From Shewanella ulleungensis (GTDB lineage Bacteria; Pseudomonadota; Gammaproteobacteria; Enterobacterales; Shewanellaceae): DNA of 64,000 bases. A program made the position numbers and the translations under genes. Where the stretch lies: the NCBI RefSeq assembly GCF_014648315.1, contig NZ_BMQW01000007.1:124001-188000 (forward strand). The letters run 5' to 3'. Position 1 is the first letter of the stretch. Every line of letters starts with the position of its first letter. The notes beneath the pieces were generated by a model. It saw only the letters and a list, made by a program, of their open reading frames with translations, did no database searches and was not told where the DNA came from. This document shows positions 37,054 through 46,610 of the stretch, piece by piece.

Positions 37054-38643
37054 ATGAATAATGTCAGACCAATTCGTCGCGCGCTATTAAGCGTATCAGA
37101 TAAAACTGGAATCCTTGAGTTTGCACAAGCGCTGCATGCACAAGGTGTTGAACTCTTATCTACGGGCGGTACTGCAAAGTTACTTGCAGACAACAATATC
37201 CCGGTAATTGAAGTTTCTGACTACACAGGTCACCCAGAAATTATGGATGGTCGTGTTAAAACGCTGCATCCCAAAATTCACGGCGGCATTTTAGCCCGTC
37301 GCGGCATTGACGAAGTGGTAATGGAACAAAACGCCATTAACCCAATCGATTTAGTGGCCGTTAACTTATACCCATTTGCTGAAACTGTGGCAAAACCAGG
37401 TTGTACCTTAGCTGACGCGGTTGAGAACATCGACATTGGCGGCCCAACCATGGTGCGCTCTACCGCCAAAAACCACAAAGACACCACGATTGTGGTTAAC
37501 GCTAAAGATTACGGTCGCGTGATTGCAGAGATGCAAGCCAACAATGGCAGCACTACGCTAGAAACTCGCTTTGACTTAGCCATTGCCGCATTTGAGCACA
37601 CTGCTGCTTACGACGGAATGATCGCTAATTATTTCGGTACTATGGTGCCAGCACACAGCAGCGATGAGTGCCACGAAGATTCAACCTTTCCACGTACGTT
37701 TAATTCTCAGTTCATTAAAAAGCAAGATTTACGCTACGGTGAAAACAGTCATCAAAAAGCCGCATTTTATGTTGATACCCAAATTGATGAAGCTTCAGTT
37801 GCCAGCGCGATTCAGTTACAAGGCAAAGCTCTGTCTTACAACAATATCGCCGACACTGACTCTGCACTAGAATGTGTTAAAGAATTCGAAGGCCCTGCTT
37901 GCGTTATCGTTAAACACGCTAACCCTTGCGGTGTGGCTCTAGGCGCTAACTTATTAGAAGCCTATGACCGTGCGTTTAAAACCGATCCAACATCAGCATT
38001 TGGTGGCATCATTGCCTTCAACCAAGAGTTAGATGCACAAACGGCGCAAGCTATTGTTGACCGTCAGTTTGTTGAAGTGATTATTGCCCCTAAAGTGAGC
38101 AAAGAAGCACGCGATATCGTTGCCGCTAAAGTGAATGTTCGTTTACTTGAGTGTGGTGAGTGGGCGAGCAAAACCACCACCCTAGATTACAAACGCGTGA
38201 ATGGCGGCTTATTAGTACAAGACCGCGACCAGGGCATGGTTAACATAGACGACGTTAAAGTCGTGTCTAAGCGTCAACCAACTGCTGATGAATTAAAAGA
38301 CTTAATGTTCTGCTGGAAAGTGGCTAAGTTTGTAAAATCTAACGCCATCGTTTACGCCAAAGACGGCATGACAATCGGTGTCGGTGCAGGCCAAATGAGC
38401 CGCGTTTACTCAGCAAAAATTGCAGGTATTAAAGCGGCTGATGAAGGACTAGTGGTTGAAAACTCAGTGATGGCGTCAGACGCTTTCTTCCCATTCCGTG
38501 ACGGTATCGATGCTGCCGCAGCTGCAGGGATTAGCTGTATCATCCAGCCAGGTGGCTCTATTCGCGATGAAGAAATCATTGCCGCGGCAGATGAGCACGG
38601 TATGGCCATGGTATTTACTGGCATGCGTCACTTCCGCCACTAA
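37054..38643 (+). CDS. purH: Bifunctional AICAR transformylase/IMP cyclohydrolase
   Basis: The 529-aa protein does the last two steps of IMP synthesis. The N-terminal MGS-like cyclohydrolase domain starts [15 protein letters not shown] and has [16 protein letters not shown]. The transformylase domain begins near [14 protein letters not shown] and contains [11 protein letters not shown] and the end motif [14 protein letters not shown]. It is followed by a terminator and purD on the same strand. Confidence 0.98.
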   Translation: MNNVRPIRRALLSVSDKTGILEFAQALHAQGVELLSTGGTAKLLADNNIPVIEVSDYTGHPEIMDGRVKTLHPKIHGGILARRGIDEVVMEQNAINPIDLVAVNLYPFAETVAKPGCTLADAVENIDIGGPTMVRSTAKNHKDTTIVVNAKDYGRVIAEMQANNGSTTLETRFDLAIAAFEHTAAYDGMIANYFGTMVPAHSSDECHEDSTFPRTFNSQFIKKQDLRYGENSHQKAAFYVDTQIDEASVASAIQLQGKALSYNNIADTDSALECVKEFEGPACVIVKHANPCGVALGANLLEAYDRAFKTDPTSAFGGIIAFNQELDAQTAQAIVDRQFVEVIIAPKVSKEARDIVAAKVNVRLLECGEWASKTTTLDYKRVNGGLLVQDRDQGMVNIDDVKVVSKRQPTADELKDLMFCWKVAKFVKSNAIVYAKDGMTIGVGAGQMSRVYSAKIAGIKAADEGLVVENSVMASDAFFPFRDGIDAAAAAGISCIIQPGGSIRDEEIIAAADEHGMAMVFTGMRHFRH

Positions 38644-38657
38644 ATTCCACTTGAGAC

Positions 38658-38682
38658 AAGCAGCCTTCTTTGGCTGCTTTTT
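38658..38682 (+). terminator. Terminator between purH and purD
   Basis: AAGCAGCC pairs with GGCTGCTT, then TTTT. It lies 15 bases past the purH stop, so purD is probably partly uncoupled from purH. Confidence 0.88.
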
Positions 38683-38729
38683 TCGTTTAAAGAATCATAT
38701 TATTTAATTTATGAAAAGGGTGATTAAAG

Positions 38730-40031
38730 ATGCAGGTACTTATAATTGGTGGTGGCGGTCGTGAACATGCGCTAGCCTGGAAAGCGGCTCAGTCGGCACA
38801 AGTCACAAAAGTGTTTGTCGCACCTGGTAACGCTGGTACGTCTTTAGAACCAAAATTACAAAACGTGGCCATTCAAGTTGAAGCTATCGCGGATTTAGTT
38901 AAGTTTGCTCAAGATAACAAGATTGAGATAACAATCGTCGGCCCTGAAGTGCCATTATCATTAGGCGTTGTTGATGCTTTTAATGCTGCTGGTTTACCGA
39001 TTTTTGGTCCAACCAAAGGCGCTGCACAGCTTGAATCGTCAAAAGCCTTCACTAAAGACTTTTTGGCCCGCCACAACATTCCAACGGCTGACTATTCAAA
39101 CTTCACTGAGATTACGCCAGCTAAAGCTTATGCGGCTACATTGACCGCTAAAACAGGTTTCCCTGTCGTGATTAAAGCCGATGGATTAGCTGCCGGTAAA
39201 GGCGTGATTATCGCTGCCGATCAAGCCCAGGCCGATGCCGCTATTGATGACATGCTTGCCGGTAATAAATTTGGCGATGCGGGTTCTCGCGTGGTTATTG
39301 AAGAGTTTTTAAAAGGCGAAGAAGCCAGCTTTATTGTAATGGTAGACGGCAAGAACATTCTTGCCATGGCCACCAGCCAGGACCATAAAGCCCGCGACAA
39401 TGGCGATTACGGCCCTAACACTGGCGGCATGGGTGCATACTCTCCTGCACCAGTGGTCACTCAAGCCGTACACGACTGGACGATAGCCAATGTTATCCGC
39501 CCAACCGTTGATGGCATGGCAGCTGAAGGCAACGTTTACACCGGCTTTTTGTACGCAGGTTTAATGATTGCACCAGATGGCAGCGCTAAAGTACTTGAAT
39601 ACAACTGTCGCTTTGGCGACCCAGAAACCCAGCCCATTATGATGCGTTTACAGTCTGACATTGTTGAGCTTTGTCTTGCTGCAACTCGTGGTGAATTAGA
39701 CAAAGTCACCGCAGAGTTTGACTCACGTGCAGCCGTAGGTGTGGTGATGGCCGCAGGCGGTTATCCAGATACCTACAATAAAGGTGATGTGATTGACGGC
39801 TTAACCCTTGGTGATGTTAACGGTAAAGTGTTTCATGCTGGCACCGAGATGAAAGACGGCCACGTTGTGACAAATGGCGGCCGCGTTCTGTGTGCTACCG
39901 CATTAGGCAACACGGTAACTGAAGCCCAACAAGCTGCTTATGCATTAGTAGATGCCATCCATTGGGATGACGTTTATTTCCGTACTGATATTGCTTATCG
40001 CGCCATTGCACGTGAGCAAGGTAAAGCGTAA
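38730..40031 (+). CDS. purD: Phosphoribosylamine-glycine ligase
   Basis: The 433-aa ATP-grasp enzyme makes glycinamide ribonucleotide, the second step of purine synthesis. It begins MQVLIIGGGGREHALAWK and has GPEVPLSLGVVDAF, the ATP-grasp lid region KADGLAAGKGVIIA and GGMGAYSPAP, and a C-terminal domain with GVVMAAGGYP. It is preceded by AAAAGGGTGA, a good ribosome-binding site. Confidence 0.98.
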   Translation: MQVLIIGGGGREHALAWKAAQSAQVTKVFVAPGNAGTSLEPKLQNVAIQVEAIADLVKFAQDNKIEITIVGPEVPLSLGVVDAFNAAGLPIFGPTKGAAQLESSKAFTKDFLARHNIPTADYSNFTEITPAKAYAATLTAKTGFPVVIKADGLAAGKGVIIAADQAQADAAIDDMLAGNKFGDAGSRVVIEEFLKGEEASFIVMVDGKNILAMATSQDHKARDNGDYGPNTGGMGAYSPAPVVTQAVHDWTIANVIRPTVDGMAAEGNVYTGFLYAGLMIAPDGSAKVLEYNCRFGDPETQPIMMRLQSDIVELCLAATRGELDKVTAEFDSRAAVGVVMAAGGYPDTYNKGDVIDGLTLGDVNGKVFHAGTEMKDGHVVTNGGRVLCATALGNTVTEAQQAAYALVDAIHWDDVYFRTDIAYRAIAREQGKA

Positions 40032-40057
40032 GCCATAGGTTAGTTGTCAAGTTTAAC

Positions 40058-40098
40058 AACAATCCCTGCAACGTGAACGTCGCAGGGATTGTTTATTT
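40058..40098 (+). terminator. Terminator after purD
   Basis: A perfect 12-bp stem (AACAATCCCTGC and GCAGGGATTGTT, loop 12 bases) is followed by TTATTTCT. The T run is weak but the stem is long. Confidence 0.75.
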
Positions 40099-40159
40099 CT
40101 ATGGCCTTGGCAGTGTTAAAGAGATATGTTTAATAAGAATATTACACTCAGGTAACACT

Positions 40160-40570
40160 ATGAAAAAACACTGTTGGGGTTATATTTTCATTTCTTCTGT
40201 GGGTATTCAAACAGCCTATGCCGATGGTCTTTCTTCACTTCAATCTGAGGCGCTTTCATCATTAGACGCTGGCAGAGTTGATGCGATATTTTCTGCCAAT
40301 ACACAATTGGATCTCTCCACGTTACCGACAATCATTTATCCACACTCTGTCATTAATAACCAACTCATTTATGGTACAGGCCCCTATACATTTTCGTGTG
40401 GTGGCATATATGGCCGAGCGATTAAACCCATAAAGATTGCTTACTCACTGACATTCCAACATGCTCAAGAGACTTGGATGCCACTCAACGGAAACGTTCA
40501 TTACCAATCATTCTGGCAGGTAGAAAATAGTAATGTAGAATATATTTGGGTAAACGATTACGAGAAATAA
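40160..40570 (+). CDS. Hypothetical secreted protein (136 aa)
   Basis: Start 40160 is chosen because it opens a signal peptide (MKKHCWGYIFISSVGIQTAYA) with AGG upstream; 29 in-frame codons before it lie inside the terminator. The mature part is about 115 aa with a single Cys in FSCGGIYG, and aromatic-rich ends (NVEYIWVNDYEK). I recognise no family. It is a single gene flanked by a terminator upstream and a CRP-controlled orphan downstream. Confidence 0.6.
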   Translation: MKKHCWGYIFISSVGIQTAYADGLSSLQSEALSSLDAGRVDAIFSANTQLDLSTLPTIIYPHSVINNQLIYGTGPYTFSCGGIYGRAIKPIKIAYSLTFQHAQETWMPLNGNVHYQSFWQVENSNVEYIWVNDYEK

Positions 40571-40783
40571 AGAGACTCGTCGCAACTTGATATTGATTGC
40601 GATAATGATTCGAATGATAAAATGTTTACAACCGTAAACCCTCTTTCATGTCATGTGAACAAAATAAGTACTAAACGGCTCGTATTATGAGCTTAACGCC
40701 CTAGTCGAGACGGATCTGCAAGATTCATATCTTAATTACCGCAAAAGATTAAATACTATTCACCATCCTCATAGACAATATAT

Positions 40784-40803
40784 TTTGTGATCTAGATCAC
40801 AAA
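40784..40803. promoter_or_regulatory. Perfect CRP-type operator
   Basis: TTTGTGATCTAGATCACAAA is a perfect 20-base palindrome and matches the CRP consensus TGTGA-N6-TCACA exactly. Candidate -10 boxes (TCTAAT at 40826-40831 or TATAAA at 40831-40836) lie about 40 bases downstream, so a near class II activation of the 40910 gene is plausible. Other than this the 340-base gap is featureless. Confidence 0.8.
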
Positions 40804-40909
40804 GACCATGCTGTATGAGGTGCATTCTAATATAAAGCGAATTGGTTAAGCGGTTATCTATCCGATGACTAAACGCGAGTAACTTTATTAATAATGCTTG
40901 GAGTACACA

Positions 40910-41134
40910 ATGTCATATTCTATCGAAGACCTTATATACAAAGGTGAAAAATCAGGAGTACATGGCTGGAATACATTAGCAGGAGCCACTTTTTATTGGC
41001 ATCCAGATTGGTTACATATCGCCGAAGATATGACTGGTCACAGTGCCATGACCAATATCAGCCCAGTGAAAGGGAAAGCCAACAAAGCGGATGCTGAAAG
41101 TGCCATCATTAAACACCTCAATCATCCCAAATAA
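40910..41134 (+). CDS. Orphan 74-aa protein under a CRP site
   Basis: The ATG at 40910 has GGAG seven bases upstream. The soluble protein begins MSYSIEDLIYKGEKSG and has an aromatic-rich core, FYWHPDWLHIAEDMTG, then a Lys/Ala-rich end. There is no signal peptide or cysteine. I do not recognise the family. The upstream perfect CRP site suggests activation when the carbon or cAMP state changes, and in Shewanella CRP also governs anaerobic respiration. Confidence 0.65.
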   Translation: MSYSIEDLIYKGEKSGVHGWNTLAGATFYWHPDWLHIAEDMTGHSAMTNISPVKGKANKADAESAIIKHLNHPK

Positions 41135-41481
41135 TTAACTCGTATCGCGCAATCAAATAACTCATCAGACTGAGTAAAGTGAGATATTCTAGCAAGGGTA
41201 TCACTGGTCCCACCATATACCCCTAGCGGATATTTATGCGAACGTTCAATCAATATCAGCATATTTAACCAACCCAAGTAACTAAGCAATCACAATACCC
41301 TGCCACCTGACTTAATACTGTTCATTCAAATCATTGGTTCACGATAACAATATTCGACTTATTGGCCTTTTTTTGTCAGGATGTGGCCTGTTACAAATTC
41401 GTTACTAAGTTATTAAAATAGCATTAAGACTGCTAACACGAATGAGATATTGCTCAAAATAATAATTATAAAGGAAATCGT
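41135..41481. other. Gap upstream of nhaC
   Basis: About 350 bases. I looked for a lysine riboswitch, common before NhaC-type carriers, and saw none. Only a ribosome-binding site (AAGGAAATC) before nhaC is evident. Confidence 0.5.
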
Positions 41482-42981
41482 ATGTCTCAAGCCGCGCCTT
41501 CAAAGCCGTCGCCCACTAACCATAAGCAGCCCTCATTACTCGATGCACTTATCCCCGTTTTTGCACTCATTATTATGCTTGGTGCGGCGGTATATCTGTT
41601 TTCTTCAGACAGCTCATCTGGCGCCAACCAAATAGCATTAGTGTTAGCCGCGTGTATTGCGATGATTATCGGTTATAAAAATGGCTACAGCTGGAACCAA
41701 ATGGAACGCGGCATTATTAAAAGCATTGGCGTTGCCACTGGTGCGCTATTAATTTTGTTTAGCGTGGGCTCGCTCATTGGTACCTGGATTTTAGCTGGCA
41801 CCGTACCCACAATGATTTATTATGGTATGCAAATTCTTAACCCTGACTACTTTTATGCTGCCTGTTGTTTGTTATGTGCAGTAGTGGCGTTAAGTATTGG
41901 CAGCTCGTGGACTGTTGCCGGTACGCTCGGTATCGCATTAGTGGGTATTTCGTCGGCAATGGGCTTAGACGTTAACATTACTGCTGGTGCTATCATCAGT
42001 GGTGCATACTTTGGTGACAAAATGTCGCCAATGTCAGATACAACAAACTTAGCTCCAGCAGTTGCAGGAACGGACATTTTTAGTCATATTCGCCACATGA
42101 CCTGGACCACAGTGCCAAGTATCATTATTGCCCTTATCGGTTTTACTTTTTTAGGCTTAACAGCCGATGCTGCACCAATTGAAAACCAACTTACCGACAC
42201 ACTCGCGCTATTAGATAAAACCTATCATCCAGGAATACATTTGTTAATTCCGTTATTAGTGGTGTTGTATTTAGCTAACCGCAAAATGCCCGCATTTCCA
42301 ACGGTCATATTAGGAACCTTAGCTGGCGCAGTGTGCGCGGCATTGTTTCAGTTTGATAACGTCATCGCCTTTGTACATGACGACACATTATTACCAATGG
42401 TCGCGCTAGTGAAAGGACTATGGATAGCCATGTTCGACGGCTATGTCGCCAATACCGGTGACGAAGTGTTAGACAGTTTATTAAGCCGTGGCGGCATGAG
42501 CAGCATGGTCACTACTGTATGGTTAATTCTGTGTGCTATGGCCTTTGGTGGCGTTATGGAAGTCACTGGATTATTGAATCGTATTTTAGAAAGTATTCTC
42601 ACCGTGGTAACAGGTTCGGCTAGCTTGATTATTACCACTCTTGGGGTGTGCATTGGCGCGAACATCATTACTGCTGACCAATATATCGCCATTGTTCTAC
42701 CCGGCAGAATGTTGAAAGTGGAATACACACGTCGTAAATTGGCCGCCGTTAATTTAAGTCGCTCATTAGAGGACTCGGCTACAGTCACCAGCCCGTTAGT
42801 ACCATGGAATACCTGCGGTGCCTTTATGGCCAGTACACTTGGGGTAGCGACTATCGCTTATTTGCCCTACGCCTTCTTTAATTTAGTGTGTCCATTTATT
42901 AGTGCATCTTATGCTTATTTTAATTTCAAAATTGAGCCTTTAGACGAAACCAAAATAAGCACTGGCGAAGTGGTAGGCTAA
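41482..42981 (+). CDS. nhaC: NhaC-family Na+/H+ antiporter
   Basis: The 499-aa protein has about 11 or 12 membrane helices. Family motifs are seen: IGSSWTVAGTLGIALVGIS, GAYFGDKMSPMSDTTNLAPA and near the end SRSLEDSATVTSPLVPWNTCG. The first matches the NhaC superfamily (also amino-acid exchangers such as MleN and lysine carriers), so sodium/proton or sodium-malate/lactate exchange cannot be told apart. It ends 36 bases before a convergent FAD oxidoreductase. Confidence 0.88.
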   Translation: MSQAAPSKPSPTNHKQPSLLDALIPVFALIIMLGAAVYLFSSDSSSGANQIALVLAACIAMIIGYKNGYSWNQMERGIIKSIGVATGALLILFSVGSLIGTWILAGTVPTMIYYGMQILNPDYFYAACCLLCAVVALSIGSSWTVAGTLGIALVGISSAMGLDVNITAGAIISGAYFGDKMSPMSDTTNLAPAVAGTDIFSHIRHMTWTTVPSIIIALIGFTFLGLTADAAPIENQLTDTLALLDKTYHPGIHLLIPLLVVLYLANRKMPAFPTVILGTLAGAVCAALFQFDNVIAFVHDDTLLPMVALVKGLWIAMFDGYVANTGDEVLDSLLSRGGMSSMVTTVWLILCAMAFGGVMEVTGLLNRILESILTVVTGSASLIITTLGVCIGANIITADQYIAIVLPGRMLKVEYTRRKLAAVNLSRSLEDSATVTSPLVPWNTCGAFMASTLGVATIAYLPYAFFNLVCPFISASYAYFNFKIEPLDETKISTGEVVG

Positions 42982-43017
42982 TTAATAAGTAGCCTAGTAG
43001 CTTAGTAGTATTGACGG

Positions 43018-44358
43018 TTAACCAAAGCGGTCCTTTAACCAACCATAATGATAATAACCCCATTGCCCAAGGCGTCTTGCTTGGGTAAAGGGGAATTTCG
43101 GTAACGGTTGCCGATACAAAGGCAGATTGGGCAAGGTTTCACCCGCAATGCTTTGTGCTAACCGGTACGCAGCTTGGCTGCTAAACGATACACCTGCACC
43201 GCAATACCCAAGGCTGTATCCTACTCCCCCCTTACTATACACATGAGGCATATCGTCCATCGCAGCGGCAATCCAGCCGGTCCAGTTATAGGCAATCGCT
43301 TTATTAGTTAAACTTGGGAAGCATTTGTTTAATGCTATTTTTAAGCGCTCACCATAAACGGGATTTGCAGCGTCTTTCCCCCACACAGCACCACGGCCAC
43401 CAAACAATAAACGGTTGTCGGGCAGTAAACGGTAATAGTATTTTAAAATACGCGTGTCCATGGTCACTTGATGAGTATGCAAACCCGCCTCAGCAAGCTC
43501 TTGAGCTGTAAGCGGCTCGGTAACAATCACGTTGCTTAATATGGGTAAAAACTTGTCATCGACTCTGTTGCTAAAGCGCTTTGGCGTATAAGCATTGCCC
43601 GCCATAATCACCTTATTTGCTACCAACTCACCGTTAGTGGTGATTAATCGATGCTTACCCCCCTCTTCAATCCACTTAACTACACAAGACTGCTCAGAAA
43701 TCGTCACGCCCTGGGCTTGAACTATGTCCTTATAACCAAGCAATAATTTAAGTGGGTTAAGGCCAAAGCCATCTTTTAAACGCAAGGCACCATAGGCTTG
43801 ATGATGGTCTAAATATTGTGCTCTAAAATCATGACTGGTTATAAATTCGGCGCCGCTATCTTGGCTATCAGCAAGGTATTGTTGAATATAGTGAGCGGCA
43901 TTTTGCAATGTGATTAGCGCTTTTGGATTGTGTGCCACTTTTAAGTAGCCTGTCTCTTGCGGCTCACAGGCAATATTATGTTGTTTAATTAAACCATCGA
44001 CTCGCGCAACAGCTTGAGTAAACTCATCATAAATGCCCTTAGTGGTAGCTAAATCCCAACGTTGAGTCATGGCAGCATAACCTAAACGGCCCGAGCCTTT
44101 TAACACAAACCCAGCATTACGCGCGCTAGCACCAAACCCCACTTGGTTGGCCTCTAATACATGGCAATCAATATTAAACTCACTTGCCAAATAATAGGCG
44201 GTTAAGAGCCCAGTATAGCCGCCGCCAATAATCGCGACATCCGTTTGTTGGCGACCAGATAATGCGGTAGCTGGTTCACCTAATACTTGGGTCGTTGCCC
44301 AATAACTAGGAGCAAAAGGTTGATTATCAGGGTGAGAGTTAACCAATGGATCGTACAT
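43018..44358 (-). CDS. FAD-dependent amine/amino acid oxidoreductase (DAO family, PuuB-like)
   Basis: The 446-aa enzyme has the dinucleotide motif VAIIGGGYTGLLTAYYLA at about residue 41, then LEANQVGFGASARNAGF, the pattern of gamma-glutamylputrescine oxidase and related glycine or sarcosine oxidases. The end SLGYCGAGVSFSSQAAYRLA closes the FAD site. It probably oxidises an amino acid or polyamine derivative to release ammonia, an aldehyde and hydrogen peroxide. The GNAT gene lies 40 bases upstream on the same strand. Confidence 0.88.
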   Translation of the reverse strand: MYDPLVNSHPDNQPFAPSYWATTQVLGEPATALSGRQQTDVAIIGGGYTGLLTAYYLASEFNIDCHVLEANQVGFGASARNAGFVLKGSGRLGYAAMTQRWDLATTKGIYDEFTQAVARVDGLIKQHNIACEPQETGYLKVAHNPKALITLQNAAHYIQQYLADSQDSGAEFITSHDFRAQYLDHHQAYGALRLKDGFGLNPLKLLLGYKDIVQAQGVTISEQSCVVKWIEEGGKHRLITTNGELVANKVIMAGNAYTPKRFSNRVDDKFLPILSNVIVTEPLTAQELAEAGLHTHQVTMDTRILKYYYRLLPDNRLLFGGRGAVWGKDAANPVYGERLKIALNKCFPSLTNKAIAYNWTGWIAAAMDDMPHVYSKGGVGYSLGYCGAGVSFSSQAAYRLAQSIAGETLPNLPLYRQPLPKFPFTQARRLGQWGYYHYGWLKDRFG

Positions 44359-44398
44359 TTTGTTATTCTTCTTATTATATTGAAATCAGTAAATCCCA

Positions 44399-44950
44399 CT
44401 AAAAAACTAGCAGCATTTCACAGGCGACACAGTGGCAGTCGTGATCGCAGATCACGCACATATACTCTTCACCCATGTAACGTTGATGCCAGCGCTGTGG
44501 GTGTTCGGTAATGAGCTGTCCGCCCGCTTTAGTAAAATAGCGCACAGCCGCATTATTGGGGCTTTGTTGCCACAAATGGCTTACTCCCGCTTTAGCACCT
44601 TGAGCAATAACCGCCGCTTTCGATGCCGCTAATAATTGCCCACCAAGGCCTTTACCACGGGCAGACTCGGCAATAGTGTTCGATTTGAAATAACACACAT
44701 CGGCAAATGCAACGCCCCATTTGTCTACTGAGCACCATTGATCTTGCGGCCACTGTCCTGCGGCATAGGTTAACCTGAAACCAATAAGCTGTTCGTTTTC
44801 AATTGCGACAAAATTGGCGTTAATGCCATGTTTAATACCTTTGTGATAAATGGCTGTTAATTCAGCAATATCCATATAACCACTACCGTGGACAATTTCA
44901 CCTAGCGCTATCACTGCATCAAAGTCAGCGTGGGTCAGTTCTCTAATCAT
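44399..44950 (-). CDS. GNAT acetyltransferase with C-terminal Cys/His cluster
   Basis: The 183-aa protein shows the GNAT acetyl-CoA motif SARGKGLGGQLL near residue 96, followed by helix and strand elements to residue 160. The extra C-terminal tail holds C165, C168, H170, C172, H173, C174 and C177 within 13 residues, a likely metal site or redox cluster. It is the upstream neighbour of the FAD oxidoreductase (gap 40), and the two may be one operon. Substrate unknown. Confidence 0.85.
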   Translation of the reverse strand: MIRELTHADFDAVIALGEIVHGSGYMDIAELTAIYHKGIKHGINANFVAIENEQLIGFRLTYAAGQWPQDQWCSVDKWGVAFADVCYFKSNTIAESARGKGLGGQLLAASKAAVIAQGAKAGVSHLWQQSPNNAAVRYFTKAGGQLITEHPQRWHQRYMGEEYMCVICDHDCHCVACEMLLVF

Positions 44951-45094
44951 AATCTTATTTTCTTATCAGTTTAGGCACACTTTAGCACACGCCAATATAG
45001 CCAGCTACGATGTTAAACTTTTGTGATAATTTGGCAATAACCTGGTGAAACTCCTGCCGCATACTAGATGCAATTAAACAAAAGGAGCTCGGTT

Positions 45095-45796
45095 ATGAAA
45101 CGTACATTAGTGACTGCAAGTCTTATGGCTGCTGGATTATTTAGCCTACCCACCCTAGCCGCTGATATTGAAGTCAGTGTAACCAATTTAACCCACGGAA
45201 ATCACTTTACCCCTCTTTTGATCGCAGCTCACGACGCTGACAGTCATCTGTTTCAAGTGGGCACAGAAGCCTCTGCAGCTTTACAAAAAATGGCTGAAGG
45301 TGGAGATATTGCCGATTTAGATGCCGCGGTTATCGGTAATGCTGGCGTCACATCAGCCAACCCTGCTATGGGATTACTAGCGGCTGGTGCAAGTGTAAAT
45401 GAAGTGATGCTTGATACTGGCGATAACACTCATTTATCAATTGTTGCCATGGTATTACCTACCAACGATGCCTTTGTAGGGCTAGATGGCTGGGAAATTC
45501 CAACAGAAGCGGGCACTTATACTATGTACGTTAATGCGTATGATGCTGGCACCGAAGCCAATGATGAAATCATTAATGGTGGTGGCATGTCTGGTGTACC
45601 AGGTATTCCTGCAGCACCTGGCGGCGATGGTGGAGCTAACGGTACAGGCGTAATGGACAACAGTGAAAACAGCAACGTACATACTCATCCTGGCGTATTA
45701 GGAGACATGGACCCTGCTGGTGGCATGAGTGATCTAGACAGCCGCGTACACCGCTGGTTGAATCCTGTTGCCAAAGTTGTGGTAACAGTAAAATAA
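45095..45796 (+). CDS. Spondin-domain secreted protein
   Basis: The 233-aa protein (ATG at 45095 with AAAGGAG ahead) has a signal peptide ending LPTLAAD, then a spondin N-terminal-type domain. Visible features are ADIEVSVTNLTHGNHFTPL, HDADSHLFQVG, LQKMAEGGD, the Gly-rich NGGGMSGVPGIPAAPGG, and VHTHPGVLGDMD near the end. This fold binds calcium in animal spondins and often occurs in bacterial surface or matrix proteins. It lies 11 bases before a second spondin gene, on the same strand. Confidence 0.88.
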   Translation: MKRTLVTASLMAAGLFSLPTLAADIEVSVTNLTHGNHFTPLLIAAHDADSHLFQVGTEASAALQKMAEGGDIADLDAAVIGNAGVTSANPAMGLLAAGASVNEVMLDTGDNTHLSIVAMVLPTNDAFVGLDGWEIPTEAGTYTMYVNAYDAGTEANDEIINGGGMSGVPGIPAAPGGDGGANGTGVMDNSENSNVHTHPGVLGDMDPAGGMSDLDSRVHRWLNPVAKVVVTVK

Positions 45797-45807
45797 GGAG
45801 GTAGCCC

Positions 45808-46527
45808 ATGAAACTCACTGACTTTACATTAAAGCCCAGTTTACTGGCCATGTTGGCAGCGGCCACCTTACTAACTGCGTGTGGTGATGATGACAATGAC
45901 ACCGTTGACGAGACGCCACCAGCACCAGTGATGCAAACTTTCACGGTTACCGTCACTAACCTGACTGCTAATCAACCCATGTCGCCGGTGATTTTAGCCG
46001 CTCATGCTAGTGATGCCATGTTGTGGAACGCCGGTGAAATGGCCAGCGAAGCCATAGAGAAAATGGCCGAAGGTGGCGATACTGCAGATATTGCTGCACT
46101 CAGCCTGATTAATAACAGTATCAACGGCACAGGCTTATTAATGCCTGGTATGTCAGAAACATTGACCTTAACCTTAGATGAAGCAGACGTTGCCAGCATT
46201 AGCTTAGCCACCATGTTGGTTAACACTAACGATGCCTTTACAGGCATAAACAGCTACACCATTGCTGGCATGGAAGTGGATGGCTCAAGCTCAATGAAGT
46301 TTATGGCGTATGACGCTGGCACCGAGGCAAACACCGAAGCCAAAGGCACCATGCCTGGTCCTGCTGATGGCGGCGAGGGCTTTAACGCCTCACGTGATGA
46401 TGTTGACTTTGTTCATATTCACCCAGGGGTGATTTCAATGTATGACGGCTTAGATGACTCAGTTCTTGATGCATCGCACCGTTTTGATAACCCAGTACTC
46501 GCTGTCACCATTAGGCGCACTGAATAA
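45808..46527 (+). CDS. Spondin-domain lipoprotein (tandem paralogue)
   Basis: The 239-aa protein has a lipoprotein signal ending LTACGDDD and then the same fold as the preceding gene. Its blocks match one for one: TVTNLTANQPMSP, HASDAMLWNAG, IEKMAEGGD, TNDAFTGI, YDAGTEANTE and VHIHPGVIS. The ribosome-binding site (TAAGGAGG) overlaps the previous stop region, so the pair is a tandem duplication with one secreted and one lipid-anchored copy. Ligand and function are unknown. Confidence 0.88.
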   Translation: MKLTDFTLKPSLLAMLAAATLLTACGDDDNDTVDETPPAPVMQTFTVTVTNLTANQPMSPVILAAHASDAMLWNAGEMASEAIEKMAEGGDTADIAALSLINNSINGTGLLMPGMSETLTLTLDEADVASISLATMLVNTNDAFTGINSYTIAGMEVDGSSSMKFMAYDAGTEANTEAKGTMPGPADGGEGFNASRDDVDFVHIHPGVISMYDGLDDSVLDASHRFDNPVLAVTIRRTE

Positions 46528-46552
46528 ACTTCAACCACATTGAAATTTATTC

Positions 46553-46603
46553 TCCTCAAAGCAGGTCTAAGTATTAATGCAATTACTAGATTTGCTTTGA
46601 GGA
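46553..46603 (+). promoter_or_regulatory. Stem that can hide the ribosome-binding site of the response regulator
   Basis: TCCTCAAAGCA (46553-46563) is complementary over 11 bp to TGCTTTGAGGA (46593-46603), with a 29-base loop. The second arm contains GAGGA, the ribosome-binding site seven bases before the regulator ATG. A transcript read through from the spondin genes could fold so that translation of the regulator is limited. This is inference. Confidence 0.55.
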
Positions 46604-46610
46604 AGTCACA

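Noticed and set aside
38406..38624. Antisense frame inside purH
   Set aside because: It mirrors codon bias of the true gene on the other strand and has no start signal.
41135..41481. Possible lysine riboswitch before nhaC
   Set aside because: I searched the 350-base gap by eye for the conserved core and long helices and saw none.
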